DNA of 64,000 nucleotides from contig OZ038320.1 of NCBI GenBank assembly GCA_964035795.1, positions 2,753,396 to 2,817,395 of the forward strand, in the 5' to 3' direction. Positions 1-39,700 of this stretch are shown here, one piece after another. Source of the stretch: Pterobdella sp. o SKG-2022. Its lineage: Eukaryota > Annelida > Clitellata > Hirudinida > Piscicolidae. The stretch's first letter is position 1. Each line of letters opens with the position of its first letter. The notes under the pieces are model-generated. The model saw only the letters and a list, made by a program, of their open reading frames with translations, did no database searches and was not told where the DNA came from. The position numbers and the translations under genes were made by a program.

Positions 1-2282
1 AGTTAAAGTTTTGTAGTGTTATTTCCTGTTATATTCGATCTAATCGGTATTATTGTTACCAAGTCTTGTGTAAATTTTTAATTTCTATTTTTATTCTAAT
101 TTTTTAAAATTTATATTTGAGAATTTAAAAAAATATTCTGAGTTTTTTGCAACAATACTTCGATCCAAACGGTCAGATGGGCAAAAAAAAATTCAAAAAA
201 ACCAATAGCAGATTAATTCATTATAGAAAATGCCTAAACTCGACTTAGAAAATACACCAAAAACGTATTCAAGTTCTATCCTTTCTGCTTATATACTTTT
301 TGTGTGTGTATGATAACAATGGTAACCGCTTAACTAATATTCCTCTATATGAAACACTGCTAAATATTCAGGAAATATGTATATTACCTGATGCTTCTAG
401 GAAGCCGTGTGGCTTAATTGGGTAATATAAAAAGCTTTGGTCTTTGTGGACGTGTGATATTTTTATTGAATTTATTATCTTTTAATTCATATTATTGAGC
501 TCATTCATTATATTTTTTTTGATCGGGTTGAAATTGATATTTAGTTTTTGTAATTCATGTGTTTGCTGTTTTGAGTGCATTAGTTAACTTTGTAGGTGAA
601 TATCAGTTTAAGTAATGAGATATAATACGAGTTCAACAAGAATATTTTCACTTTTTATTTTATGTTTGATAATTCAAATCATTTAAGTTCATTTTAATAA
701 TGCCTTTAGTTCAAATTCTTAATTTGATTATATTCTCAATTTAAAATTAACATTATTTAAATATTACTAAATAATACTTGAAAATTGAAGCCAGAACATA
801 GAATCAAAAACAGTTATAGTTTTAAAATGTCAAATCAACTTTTTGATTTTTTTATACTTATTTCCTTGTGCCCACTGTTGCAATTTGTCTAATCACATAA
901 CCCATCATTCCAAAAGATCAAAATTTATTGGTTGGAGCTAACCTCAAGCAACTCGGTCCCAACATGAAGTTGAAGATGGGGGAATAAAAATGAAAAAAAA
1001 ATTATACTGATGGTTACAATAATTAAATTTGTTTATATAACGCTGAAAAGATATTGAGACACGTAATAAGAAATAGAAAGTTCATATAGATAAATATGAA
1101 CAGAGTTTATATTCTCTGCTTCGAACCTTGATGTGTTGGAGAAATCTGGAAAATATTCTTTTGGTGTGCGCCTGACAGGTGTGGGTAGAATCGATATTCA
1201 TTAGTGAAAGGAATAAGAAAAAAATAGACTTGATTTAAGCAAAAATTTGGAAATTACCAATCTTAAACAACATCTCTCAATCGAGTCTGATGTTATTTTT
1301 GCTTACCCTTGACCAACAACCATCTTCGTTACATGTAAGTGTTAGAAGCTACCTGATGTTGCTCTTATACAAATTATGATACGTTCTCCATTGCTCGTTT
1401 GGAGTTTAGCCTCAAAGTCGGTTGCCATTGGTAGCAAAGAAAAATGGTTGAATATTCAAAATGAAGCATATTTGTATTTTTGCTCAAACAATATTGAAAA
1501 GTGGAAATAAAATTTAATTTCAGTCATTTAACAACTCATAAATTTAAAAAAAAATGAAAAATTATGATATATTCATAAATGAAAAAAATAAAAATAGAAA
1601 AAATAATCAATTTGAAAAAAATAAAAATGATTTAAGTTTTTCAATGAAAAAAAAATTTAAAATACTAGACTTGATAAAAAAATGGATAAAGGGGAATAAT
1701 AAAATTTTTAACCATGATTGGGTTAGAAAGAAAAAATTAATAAATTACAATAAATTTTTTTAAAAAATAAAAACAAATAAATGAAAATATATTTTAAAAA
1801 AACTAAAATTCATTTATGATATCAACAATAAAAATAATAAATATAATAAAAGCAAAAAAAATAATGAATCAATACTTTTAAATTTTGATATTGTACATAT
1901 ATTTACAAGATGTGTCTCATCCATCCATTCATTCATTCATCCATCCATTCATTCATTCATCCATCCATTTTCATCCATTCATTTTCATCCACCTATCTTC
2001 TCATTCCTCCATCCGCTTTCATTCCTCAACTCGTGTTTTCTTTCAGCTATTCATCCATTCGTAAATTTCGTGAAAAATAATATCATGAAACGAAGTATTA
2101 TTATTGTTATTATTATGTGATCGTTCAAGAGGTAGGTGGATGTTGGAAGGAAGGCATGGAGTTATTGTAGCCTGGAGGAATGTCTGTGAATAATAATAAT
2201 AATAATAAAACAATAATAATAGAAATAGTAAAACTTAATAATATAAATAAAAATAATAAATAAATACAAACTTCAAACAAAA
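1..2282. other. Gene-free flank, possibly CHD1 3'UTR/downstream
   Basis: No exon-like segment or conserved protein was recognised on either strand. The sequence is very AT-rich, with A-rich low-complexity ORFs (e.g. 1554-1763) that read as Lys/Asn strings and carry no recognisable domain. The part next to 2283 would contain the 3'UTR of CHD1, which is transcribed leftwards. Confidence 0.6.
1918..2036. repeat. Degenerate ATTC/ATCC tetranucleotide repeat
   Basis: Runs of CATC and CATT tetranucleotides read directly in the sequence, decaying into imperfect copies toward 2036. Confidence 0.85.
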
Positions 2283-29489
<27,207 letters not shown>

Positions 29490-30757
29490 CACTATGTTTA
29501 ATTATGTATTTTTAACAGTTTCATTTATTTTTAGCTTAATAAATTACCCTACATAAACACTCAAATGGTTTCGATGCATAACTACTTGATGTGGGTTTCT
29601 GACATTTAGTGATACTATAAACAGTGCTAAGTTGAATTAATACATATTCCTTTACGATATTTCTTAATTATATATTGTGCTTTTTATAATCTTCTACTCT
29701 TCACTTCTGAATGATGCAACAAAATTTGAGACAAATAATGCTGTTTCCAAAAACCAACCAATAACATCAACCACCCACTTTAAGGAAGTCCTATGATACA
29801 TCTTCAACCACCCTTACCCATAGTGTGACTTGTATATAATCTTATCACACTCAGTCAGTTACTAAGTCTTGTCTTTTCATCGTTGCTCCACAAGTTAAAA
29901 AAGAGTACCTGATACCTTTTGTATGATTCTATTTGGGTCTGTAACGTATTTTAATGCCTCGCCGGCTATTTATTCAACCATTGTAACTTCTTTAATGCAG
30001 TGTGGGTGGTTAAACCTTAAAAATGCAACAAAATTGATGGGCTAGTGATGGTTAAGACGTAATATTATATAAAAGCCAATCATTTTGTTCTCATGCTGGT
30101 AAGAGAATGTAATCTCACTGGCTTCAACTTGTCTAACGAGAGGAAGGTTTGTTTGTTGTTGGCAATTTAAAACATTTTTCCAATTCGAGTTCGCTCATAA
30201 TGGTCATATTTTGTATCTACACTTGTTAATGTTAATGTCACGAAAAGCTTCGTAGAATAAAATAAACTTCTAAGTGTTTTTATTTGAATATATATGTTTG
30301 GCTCGAAGAATTAAAATGGTCATTTCCATTTCCCATGTCATTGTAAAAGCTTTTATACGACATATTCACGACTATTAATCGAACCGCATCGTTGCTGTCC
30401 TATAAATCTTTAGTGCAGAAAAATTTTCTTAAAACAATAAAATCGTTTATGAAGATCAGTAATAAAAAAAAAAGTAAGTTACTAATTCAGTTCGTCAACT
30501 CTAATATAATCATAACATCTCTATTGGCAGCAGGTCACATCAATGAAACTTAATACTACAAAGTTAAAACTGAAGTATTTAGTATATTTCCATCAGTTGA
30601 TTTACTCGAAATTATTATATAAATTAATATTATATAAAACGACATTATTATACAAAGTTTATGAATTACCCCTACCAGCCATAATCTTTGAATCACAACC
30701 TTATACACAACAAGAAACCATTAATCTTAAAATCAAACAATCAAATTACTCTCGCCA
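29490..30757. other. Intergenic, tail-to-tail DUS2 / NUP160
   Basis: Holds both 3'UTRs. A segment at about 30236-30290 (AATAAACTTCTAAGTGTTTT) resembles the end of the palindromic element family at 40878-41020 and may be an old copy. Nothing else recognised. Confidence 0.55.
29538..29543 (+). terminator. Candidate DUS2 polyadenylation signal
   Basis: AATAAA about 50 bp after the DUS2 stop codon. It is the first canonical hexamer downstream; the sequence is AT-rich, so chance matches are common. Confidence 0.5.
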
Positions 30758-33700
30758 TCATGCTACCATCTGATTGGCTGAATATAATTGAGCTTGCGCG
30801 GTGCTTTCAACAAGCTTGAAATGCCTCTGTAATGTGTCTGTGATCTTTTTGTGCATCTGTCACAAATGCATGTGTTAGATGGATGAAGTGCGTGTATTAG
30901 TTTGAGAAACAGATATATTGAGTATTAAAACCACCTAAAAATTAAACTGTAACATACCACTACATTTCATCATACTGCAACATCATTCAACACAACTACA
31001 CCACATCATACTAATATACCACACCATACCCAAAAGTACCTCCAGACCACACAACACTCACAATAAAACAACAGCACAACACCACCAAATACGCTTACTT
31101 CACACCACCACCTCATCACACACTCCACAAACCTTTTGGAAGGCAGGGTGATTGGATGAGGATTCCTTAAGGATGAAGAGAATGCGGTCGATGAGGGTGT
31201 ATGGGAGCACTACTGGAGCTGATCCAGTGTGTAGGTAGTCCTGTGTGTGTGTGTGTTTGTGAGGAAGAGTGAGAAATCAACGTACAAGCAACGCCAAATC
31301 TTTGATCCCTCTACGACTGCATCAACCATCCTCTGGCCTCCAACCCCATCACCACCTCACCTTCAAAGCGAAGTCTTCTTTCTTCTTACCATCAACAGCC
31401 TCAATATAACTTAGAAGCAGATCACATGCCTCAGATAACATATCAAACTGTAGGTTCACTCGAATCAGTTCATCCACATTGAGTTTCTGTGGGTACATTA
31501 GTGGTGTGTATCGATTTTTGATGATGGAAACAAAAATAATACAACCAAAAAGCGCCCATTAAAACTAACTTTTAATTACATATTCACTCTCCTACTCACC
31601 CAAAGATCCAACTCATGCAAACCCGCACCCACATAACCATCCATTAGCCCTCACACACCTACCCATCCCTCCATAAACTCCAACCCCACCTTATAGTCAT
31701 CGACCATCCAGGCAGGCAGGTTGATCTTATGGATCAGCAACAACACACAAACCCTCTTGTGGCAGTCACTCACCACCTTGTGCACGGGTTCATACTCGTT
31801 CAAGAGTTCCTTCAACAACTCAAATGATTTGTCTGCCATGGAGCTGTGGAGGGAAGTGATGGGGGCGATGATGGTGGTGGATGTGATAATGGTGATGTGG
31901 ATGGTTAAGATGATGAAAATGATAGTAAGATTTATCCAAATAAATTTTATGATCGAAAGAAATGGAAAGTAGAAAACTTAAGACGATACATATAGAAAAC
32001 AAAAAAAGTAAAATTTGAAGATAGAATCCCTCAAATAAAGACATACACACACGTATTTAACCACATACAGATGTTGGTTGCTGACTGAGTCAATGACATC
32101 ATTAACTTTGAGCCAATCAGCGTTGATGCGTTGATGAGAGTCGTTGGTCAATGAGATGCACCTGATGAATGATGGAGGATGGGGTTGAAGAGAGTGGTGA
32201 GTGGAGTTTAGATGGTTTAATAGAATAATTGAAATGTGAAGATCTGGAATGATACCAATGAATCATGCCCGATGGGTCAACCACCATCAGGCCCCAGAAG
32301 CTACAATCCCCTCCCCCATCTTCTCAACACTACCCACCGCATGGTAAGAGCTTCAAACACAGACACAAAAGAGAGGGACATAAAACGACACAACTTGAGA
32401 GCTCGTCTGAAATGTCCATGCTTGTTCAATAATGTCACAACCTCTGTACCTGAAGTCGGAGTGTTCTGTAGAGGGAGAGGTGATTAGATAGATAGATGGA
32501 AAAATAGATAGATAGATAGGTAGGTAGATAGATAGATAGATAGACGGATAGATACTACACAACCCCAACCCAAACACATCTCCACTAGTATACCTCAACC
32601 ATCTCACCACCACCACCACCTTAAGATGAGCATCTGCAAGGTTGAGCATCGAAGATGCCATAAACAACATTGCTCTCAACTGGTCCATGTCCACCACTCC
32701 CCCATACCCCGTCTGTAGAGGGAATGGTTGCTCATGATGATTTTTGTTTATTGCAAAAAGTTTCATACTTTGTATAAATAATAATGAGTGATTGGTAATA
32801 CTTGACTATTGTAATAGTTATGAAGTTCATAATGGTTGATGCAACAATGTTACCTACCTTTTTATGTGTGTTGGGACTGGGCTTCACTACCCAGGCAAAT
32901 CTGTGATTTCAATAATAATAAAATTACTATTATTAATAGTAATAGAAATACCATATCACAGCCAACCACACCACACGCCCATCTAACCAACACTACACCT
33001 CCGACACCGCACAACCATCACTAACTGTGGCTGCACCAAACACAAGCAGTTGAGAGCCACCCTGTAAGCCTCTACCACTCCCTGCAAACTGCCATCTCTG
33101 CTTGACAATCTCCATCCTAACTCGAACATGACATCAGCTCCTTTGAGGCGTTGTATGATGTGGTGTGGCTGGTTCAATGATGATGGGCGTGGTGTAATTT
33201 TCTGATGGTGATGAGAAGTGATTTTTTGGTGAAATTTTATCATATTTAAATCATTGTAATATAAAATTACCTGAAGATGATATAGAAAGGTATTGACGAA
33301 CTTTGTTTTAATTAGTGTGTTAGTTAATCACCATTATTTTTCAAACTTTCATGAAACCTATAATAACAACCCAAACTCCACCCACCCATCCGATAGTTCT
33401 TCCTGCTGACATTCAGTGAGTAGAGCAGCTGATACAGGCGATGGTTTGGTGGCTCACTGCATCGAGCTTGCACCTCAAGAAACTTCTCAGCCTGTGTTGC
33501 ATGGATGTGTGAGTTGGGGAGGTGGTTGTAAGTGGAAACCAATACAGAAACGAAACGAAAAAGGGTTGATGAAAACAAAGAAAAATTTTAAAAAAACACA
33601 TAAAAACGTCATTACCATTTTCATTATCATTCATCGTTTTTTTCCTCATTTTTATGAGATAAAATATATTAAAAAAAAAGATAAAAAATTAAAAAAAAAA

Positions 33701-36700
33701 ACAACAAAAACGACTAAACACATAAACAAAACATCGAAACAACACCACATAATCAAAAGCAGCCCACCTCCGTCTGAAGGAAGTTGAACGAGAGGCGGGA
33801 AATAACGTCAAACTGCTTTTTATCACACAACACTATCAACAGCTGCTTCAAGCAGTCAATCCTCCTGTCACGTGGGTCATTATGGTGATAAATTTTGAGT
33901 CATTGTATGTTTGAGGATGCTTTGAACTGTATCGATACATCTATACTAATAACTTGGGTATAAAAATCAAATGGTTGGAATTAACTCATTATTATCATTA
34001 TCGTCATCTACATCAACATCATCATAATCATCAACCCCACCACCACCATATACATATATACATTGATACAAAAAACAAATGATCTAAGCAAACAACATTG
34101 AAGGTTTAGGGGTATGTAGGATGGCGTCAAGGGCATGAGAATAGTTGCCCATCAGTAACTCATGTCGGAAAATCTTCACCCACATTGTCAACTGTGGGAC
34201 AGTTAACCATTTATGTATTTGTCTATTTATCTATGATTTATCCATCCATCTATCTATTTATCTAGCTATGATATATCTATCTAGCTATCTATCTATCTAT
34301 TCATCGAACACACAACATCAAACACACAGTGGTATCAGGCAGAAGAACCAATGGCAGGCACTTGAGGGCGTGGTTAGCCAATGAGACAACACGAGAGTGC
34401 TGGTCGAATGATTCAAACAGCTTGATCAGCTGTGGGTGTGTGATAATAATAATTATTTTTGTAAATGCAGTAATATTTTTTCAAATGTAAAAATTATAAT
34501 TTTTTATTCTTACTAAGAATTCATTGTTTCTAAGCAATTACTATCCAAGTAAATTGATATAAATAACTATAAAAAAGTCATACAAGTAGAAGAAAATTTT
34601 CTTCAATCTGATTGGCTGAAGCCTGCTGTACCAAACTCATAAGCACCTCCTCCTCACCAACAAACATCACTACCTTCTCCAGTCTAGACTCCGCCTCCTC
34701 ATACTCTCTGGCCACAGTGATAAAAATAATAAAAGTGAAATATTCTACAAGTAATAATAAAAACAATTTCTTTTTAATATATAAAAACAAATTTAAATGC
34801 AATATAAAAAATAAAACAATAATATTGCTAATGAAAAATGTAATACAACCAAGTTACAATCCAAAATGAGCTAATAATAACCCACCTATCAGCAAAGAGG
34901 GACAGGGCGAGGAGGAAATTGAGGGTTCCAAGGCATGTGTGGTGGTTGAAAAGCAGATGATGGAGGTAGGTCTGTAATGATGACTGTTGACAGTGGCTTA
35001 ATAGCACTATGGAGAAAGAGTGGTGGTTCAGTTCAGCTAACCTGGAGTGGAGTGGTTGTGGTAGCAGTGGTGTTGATGGTGGTGGTAGTAACACTACTGG
35101 TGTTGATGGAGACTTTCATGTTTTTTTTTGGGGCTGGAGTGGTGGCATGTGGTGTGGCGATGTGTCGTTTTGTATTGTAGTGAAGTGCTGTATTATAATT
35201 TAGTTAGGTCTGGTATTATAATATGTTGTATTGACTTATTGTATTATATTGATTTATTTTTCTATATTGATGATTTGAAAACTTAAAAAATATTAAAAAA
35301 CATAAACAAAATAAAATCAATAAAACACCCAAACACCAAACTCATACATGCAGTATTGCAGGTGGGTGATGACGGCAAACAGCAAGTCAGTCCATATGGT
35401 GACTCTTGTATCCAGCCTCTTCTTTATCTTTTCCAGACCATGGTTCGCCACGTATAACTCAAGCAACGTCATTCCACCTAAAAAAGAGGTGGGAGTGTTG
35501 ATGTTGGTGGAGTGATGAAGCACAGTTTAGTGGATGTTGGTGGTGATGGGGTGTTTTCAAATGGTGGAGATTCAAGATAATTTACAATGCATATCATTTA
35601 TTATAATGAAACTCGCACACAATAACACAGGTTTATTGACACTAATACATATTATAACTTAGTTTTAAATTGGTGTTAAATCTCTTTGGACTATACATAT
35701 CTTTCCACAATAACAACATTATCTAATGGTTTTACATTCACAAAACCCACAAACCTAGTATGGCGCTCTGGTTGTATCCGCCAAACACACCGCCAATCGT
35801 AGTCAATATCTTTCTTGTTTCTTCCCTGGGATAAAAAGTAACAAACGGCTTCTTTAAATTGAATCTAAACACAAAATAAACCACTACACACAGACACAAC
35901 GAACCAGCAAAATAAACCTCAACAAACAGAAACGCAAAAAACAACCAACCAGCAATCTACAGAGGCTTCTTGCACCAAGGTACTTGCCGCCCATACAATA
36001 CAGTTGTGTGTGCTCAATAGATGTCTCAGATTGTGTATCATTAAGTTCTCTTCTATGTCTCCCTGTATGGATGTGTTAATGTTGTTGTTGGTCCTTTTGT
36101 TTTTGTTAAAGTTTCATATTAATTTAAAACACCACTCACTACACCACACCGAACTATCTCCCCCCACATCCACCCACCCATTACTACCCACTATCTCCCA
36201 CACAACACCCACCACCACTCACAGTATAGTATAGTTTGTGGTAGTGAACAAGGGTAATGAGAGGATAAATAAGCTGGCATATGGTTTGTGATGACTGTTT
36301 CATTGATGTTGATATTATGTTGATGCTTTTGCTTGTGCTCAATAATAAGTCTGTCATGGTGGTGGGTGGGTGTGGGATGAGGAGGATAAAATGTACGTGT
36401 TAGGAGAGGCAGATGGGGTGTTTGTTATATGTTTGGGTGAAGCGTAATATATGGTGATGGGTGTAGTGATAAGTTTGAGATTGGGGTCGTAATTTATGCA
36501 GTGATAATGTTCAAAACAAACATAGATAAAATTTAAAAAATCGATAAAGATGCGTATCAAGGAATTATTAGGACTCATTGTTAACTTTGATTATGTCTAA
36601 AGACGAAAATTAATTATTTATATATATGTCCAAATTTATTTGTGGATAACTGAACAAACCAATACGATCAGCTGCAGCATCATCATTATCATCATCAACT

Positions 36701-39700
36701 TCATCGATTCGATGGTGGTAGTGTGAGGGCATGAGGTGGGCAGTCAAAAGGTCTATGATGAGGTTGATGCAAGACCCGAATGAGTCACCCATTTCCTGTA
36801 ACATTCTTTCTAATGATTCACCTTCTCTGTTTGTGCTGGGCGGGTATTTATGGGTATTGATTTTAAAGTGTTAGAAACTATTGGTATTTCCATTTGAATT
36901 AAGCTAGTAGACAATGATATGGCTAACAACCAACACCACCATCATCATTATCGCAGCACAAAAAATTATATCAACACCCCACCACCAACAGCTGTGACTG
37001 GAAAATCTGATTGGCTAGTTGAAGGGCAATGACTTCAGTGTCGTTAACGAGGCTCTGCCATCGGTTGATGCCTCTACTTAACTCATCATCGTCCACCACG
37101 TGATCCAACACCACGTTTACACAAGCACATAACTTGCGCAGATCTTTTAGCTGGCCTTTTGCTGTGGTGTTATTGTTTGCTGTGGTTGGTTTTTATGATT
37201 TTTGTTAGGTGAATTTTGTTGAAAGATCTTTTTGGGTGATTTTTTTTGAAAAATTATTCCTTATACATTTATGCAGTTTTGAACATTTTTTGATACTAAC
37301 ATGTGATAACGGAAACAGAGCACACAAACACTAACAAAAATTGACGTCAGGGAAGATATCCTTCAACTCGTCGATGAGGATGTAAGGAAGGGAAGATAAA
37401 TCCTCGAGCACCCCACAAGGTCGCAATGTTGAGAAAAACTTGTCTTTGCTTACTACCAACATGCCACTTCTAGGGTCGTATGTGATGCTGTGTGCCTTCT
37501 GGTGGCGTTGCTGTGTGTTGGGTGAGTGACGTTGTGTGGTCTGGTGGTGAAATGGATATGGTGGTTGGGTGATGTGTTTTAGTTGACTGGGTGTTGTAGT
37601 GTAGTTTGATGATATTATTGGGTGACTATTACACTCCATCCCCATGATACCACCTCATGGACATGGCAGCAGTTCTTGAAGAGAAGACTCCAGTGTTGTT
37701 GCTTGAGTTGAAGTACTTCATTCTCACCCAGCTCACACTCCTCTTCAGACATCGAGAAATGTACCTTTGTATAGTGTGGTCCTTATTTATATATCTAGTT
37801 GTGTATCTATTTATCTATATGCTTATCTATTTGTTTATCTATCTATCTATCTATCTACCTACCTATTTATATGTATATACTCTTCCACCAACCTCAAAGT
37901 CTACCGCTTGTACCATCCTTTCCCTCAATTGAGCTCTGTTAAGTTTTTGCAGTTGTTGCAATGTTGAGTGGTTTTCTATGTGTGTTGAAGTGCCTTTCAA
38001 GTACATCTGTGCGTGAATGCATATTGTTGAGATGTTGTATAAAGATGATGGAGTAGTTTAGAGGTGTGGTGTTGAGTTACAATGTTGTGTTAGACTGTCT
38101 TGTGTTGTTGAAATGAGTTTTTACGTGTTTTTCAGTGTTGTGTTAGTGCGCAGTTTTTGTGTTGTATTCTCTGTATTTGATGTGTTTAATTTATGCCAAT
38201 CATATTATTTTTTAAATGTTATATTGTTCTAAACATTATACTTAAACTTCACAGAAAATGATTTCAGCTTAATAAGCTTACTTAAACATTCTAATTCAAC
38301 TCATAGCAATCAATCAAATCCTTTTTATAGCCCATTTTCCTTTACCAGGGGTTGGGCATTCAGAACCAAGTAATTAATGTTTTTTTTGGGAAATTAGGCA
38401 TACCCAATACGAAAAAAATTAACTACAACACCAACCACTAAAGCCTTAGCCAAGGTATAGTTATCAAAAGTATCAGGGACAAGGATAGCATTGATATATA
38501 TCATAGAGATATTATGTTCGTGTGGGTTATCGGATAAGGATGGATAGATGCATGGGTTGATGGATGGCTCTCGTGGTGGTTTGCAATTTGTCACCACATC
38601 TTGCCAGTCTAATTTGTGGCTTATGCCTCTGTTTGGTGGTGAAGGATGGGTGAAGGTGATGGTTTTTATTGGTGAAAGATTAGGGTGGTGGAAATTTGGA
38701 GAGCAAATGATTATGGTGGTTTCAGTTATGAATGATTATGATGGATGGTCATGGTTTGTTCTAATAGGTATCAATACAGTCATTATTTAAACCACAATCA
38801 AACATGGACACCCAGTCATCAAGCACCACCCACCCTTGCAGCATCTTATATTTAATAATTGGTGCATCATCCTTCGGTTCAAACAGCACCCACACAATCT
38901 TCTCATCAAAAGAGTAGTCTATCAGCCTATCCTGTGGTTGAACGAAATTACTTTCTAGTCAACATGAGCGCAAAAGTCCGCGCTACAAGATGATGATGAT
39001 ACATATATAATTTAAATAAACATTAATTAGATAAAAACGGTTTTATATCTTTGTTAAAAAAAAGTTTGCAACATTTTTAAAGTAAATACAACACAACTTT
39101 GGCTAACCACAGTATTGATTTGTAGCATGCACGTGTGTTTAAGAGCGTAGGGATGTGATGTCAACACAAACTGGTGTAACTGATGGGTGCAGGCAGGTGG
39201 AGTGAATGCATTAATACTTACATGGTTGTTGATGTCGTCGTGATGTAACGTTAGTTAAATCAGCATCATCATTATATTTTTGATCATTACTACCATCATC
39301 ACCACCACCATTATTTTTCACCACAATAATATAATATTCGCACTGTCAACAACTATTATTTCAACCCATTATATAACCATAACCAACATCATCATCACAC
39401 CACACTCACTTGAGGCATAGAAGAGATATTAAGGAAGACACCCACATAAACATCATCATCATCATCAGTAGTGTGTATCTTTACTATGTTCTCTACACCA
39501 GCTGTGTGTGTGTGTGTGTGTGTGTTAATTAACTGATAAAAACAATAAAATATCTGCATTTCTAATATCATTAAGCTGAAGACAACAAGTTTGTTGAAAC
39601 ATAACGTCGTTCTCAGATTTAATATAATGATTTATTATATAAAATTATTATCTAATATATACAATTATTATTCATTAATAATAATAACACTTGATAATGT

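Noticed and set aside
1554..1763. 69-codon Lys/Asn ORF
   Set aside because: Composition is that of A-rich non-coding DNA; no domain, no splice context, no conserved neighbour.
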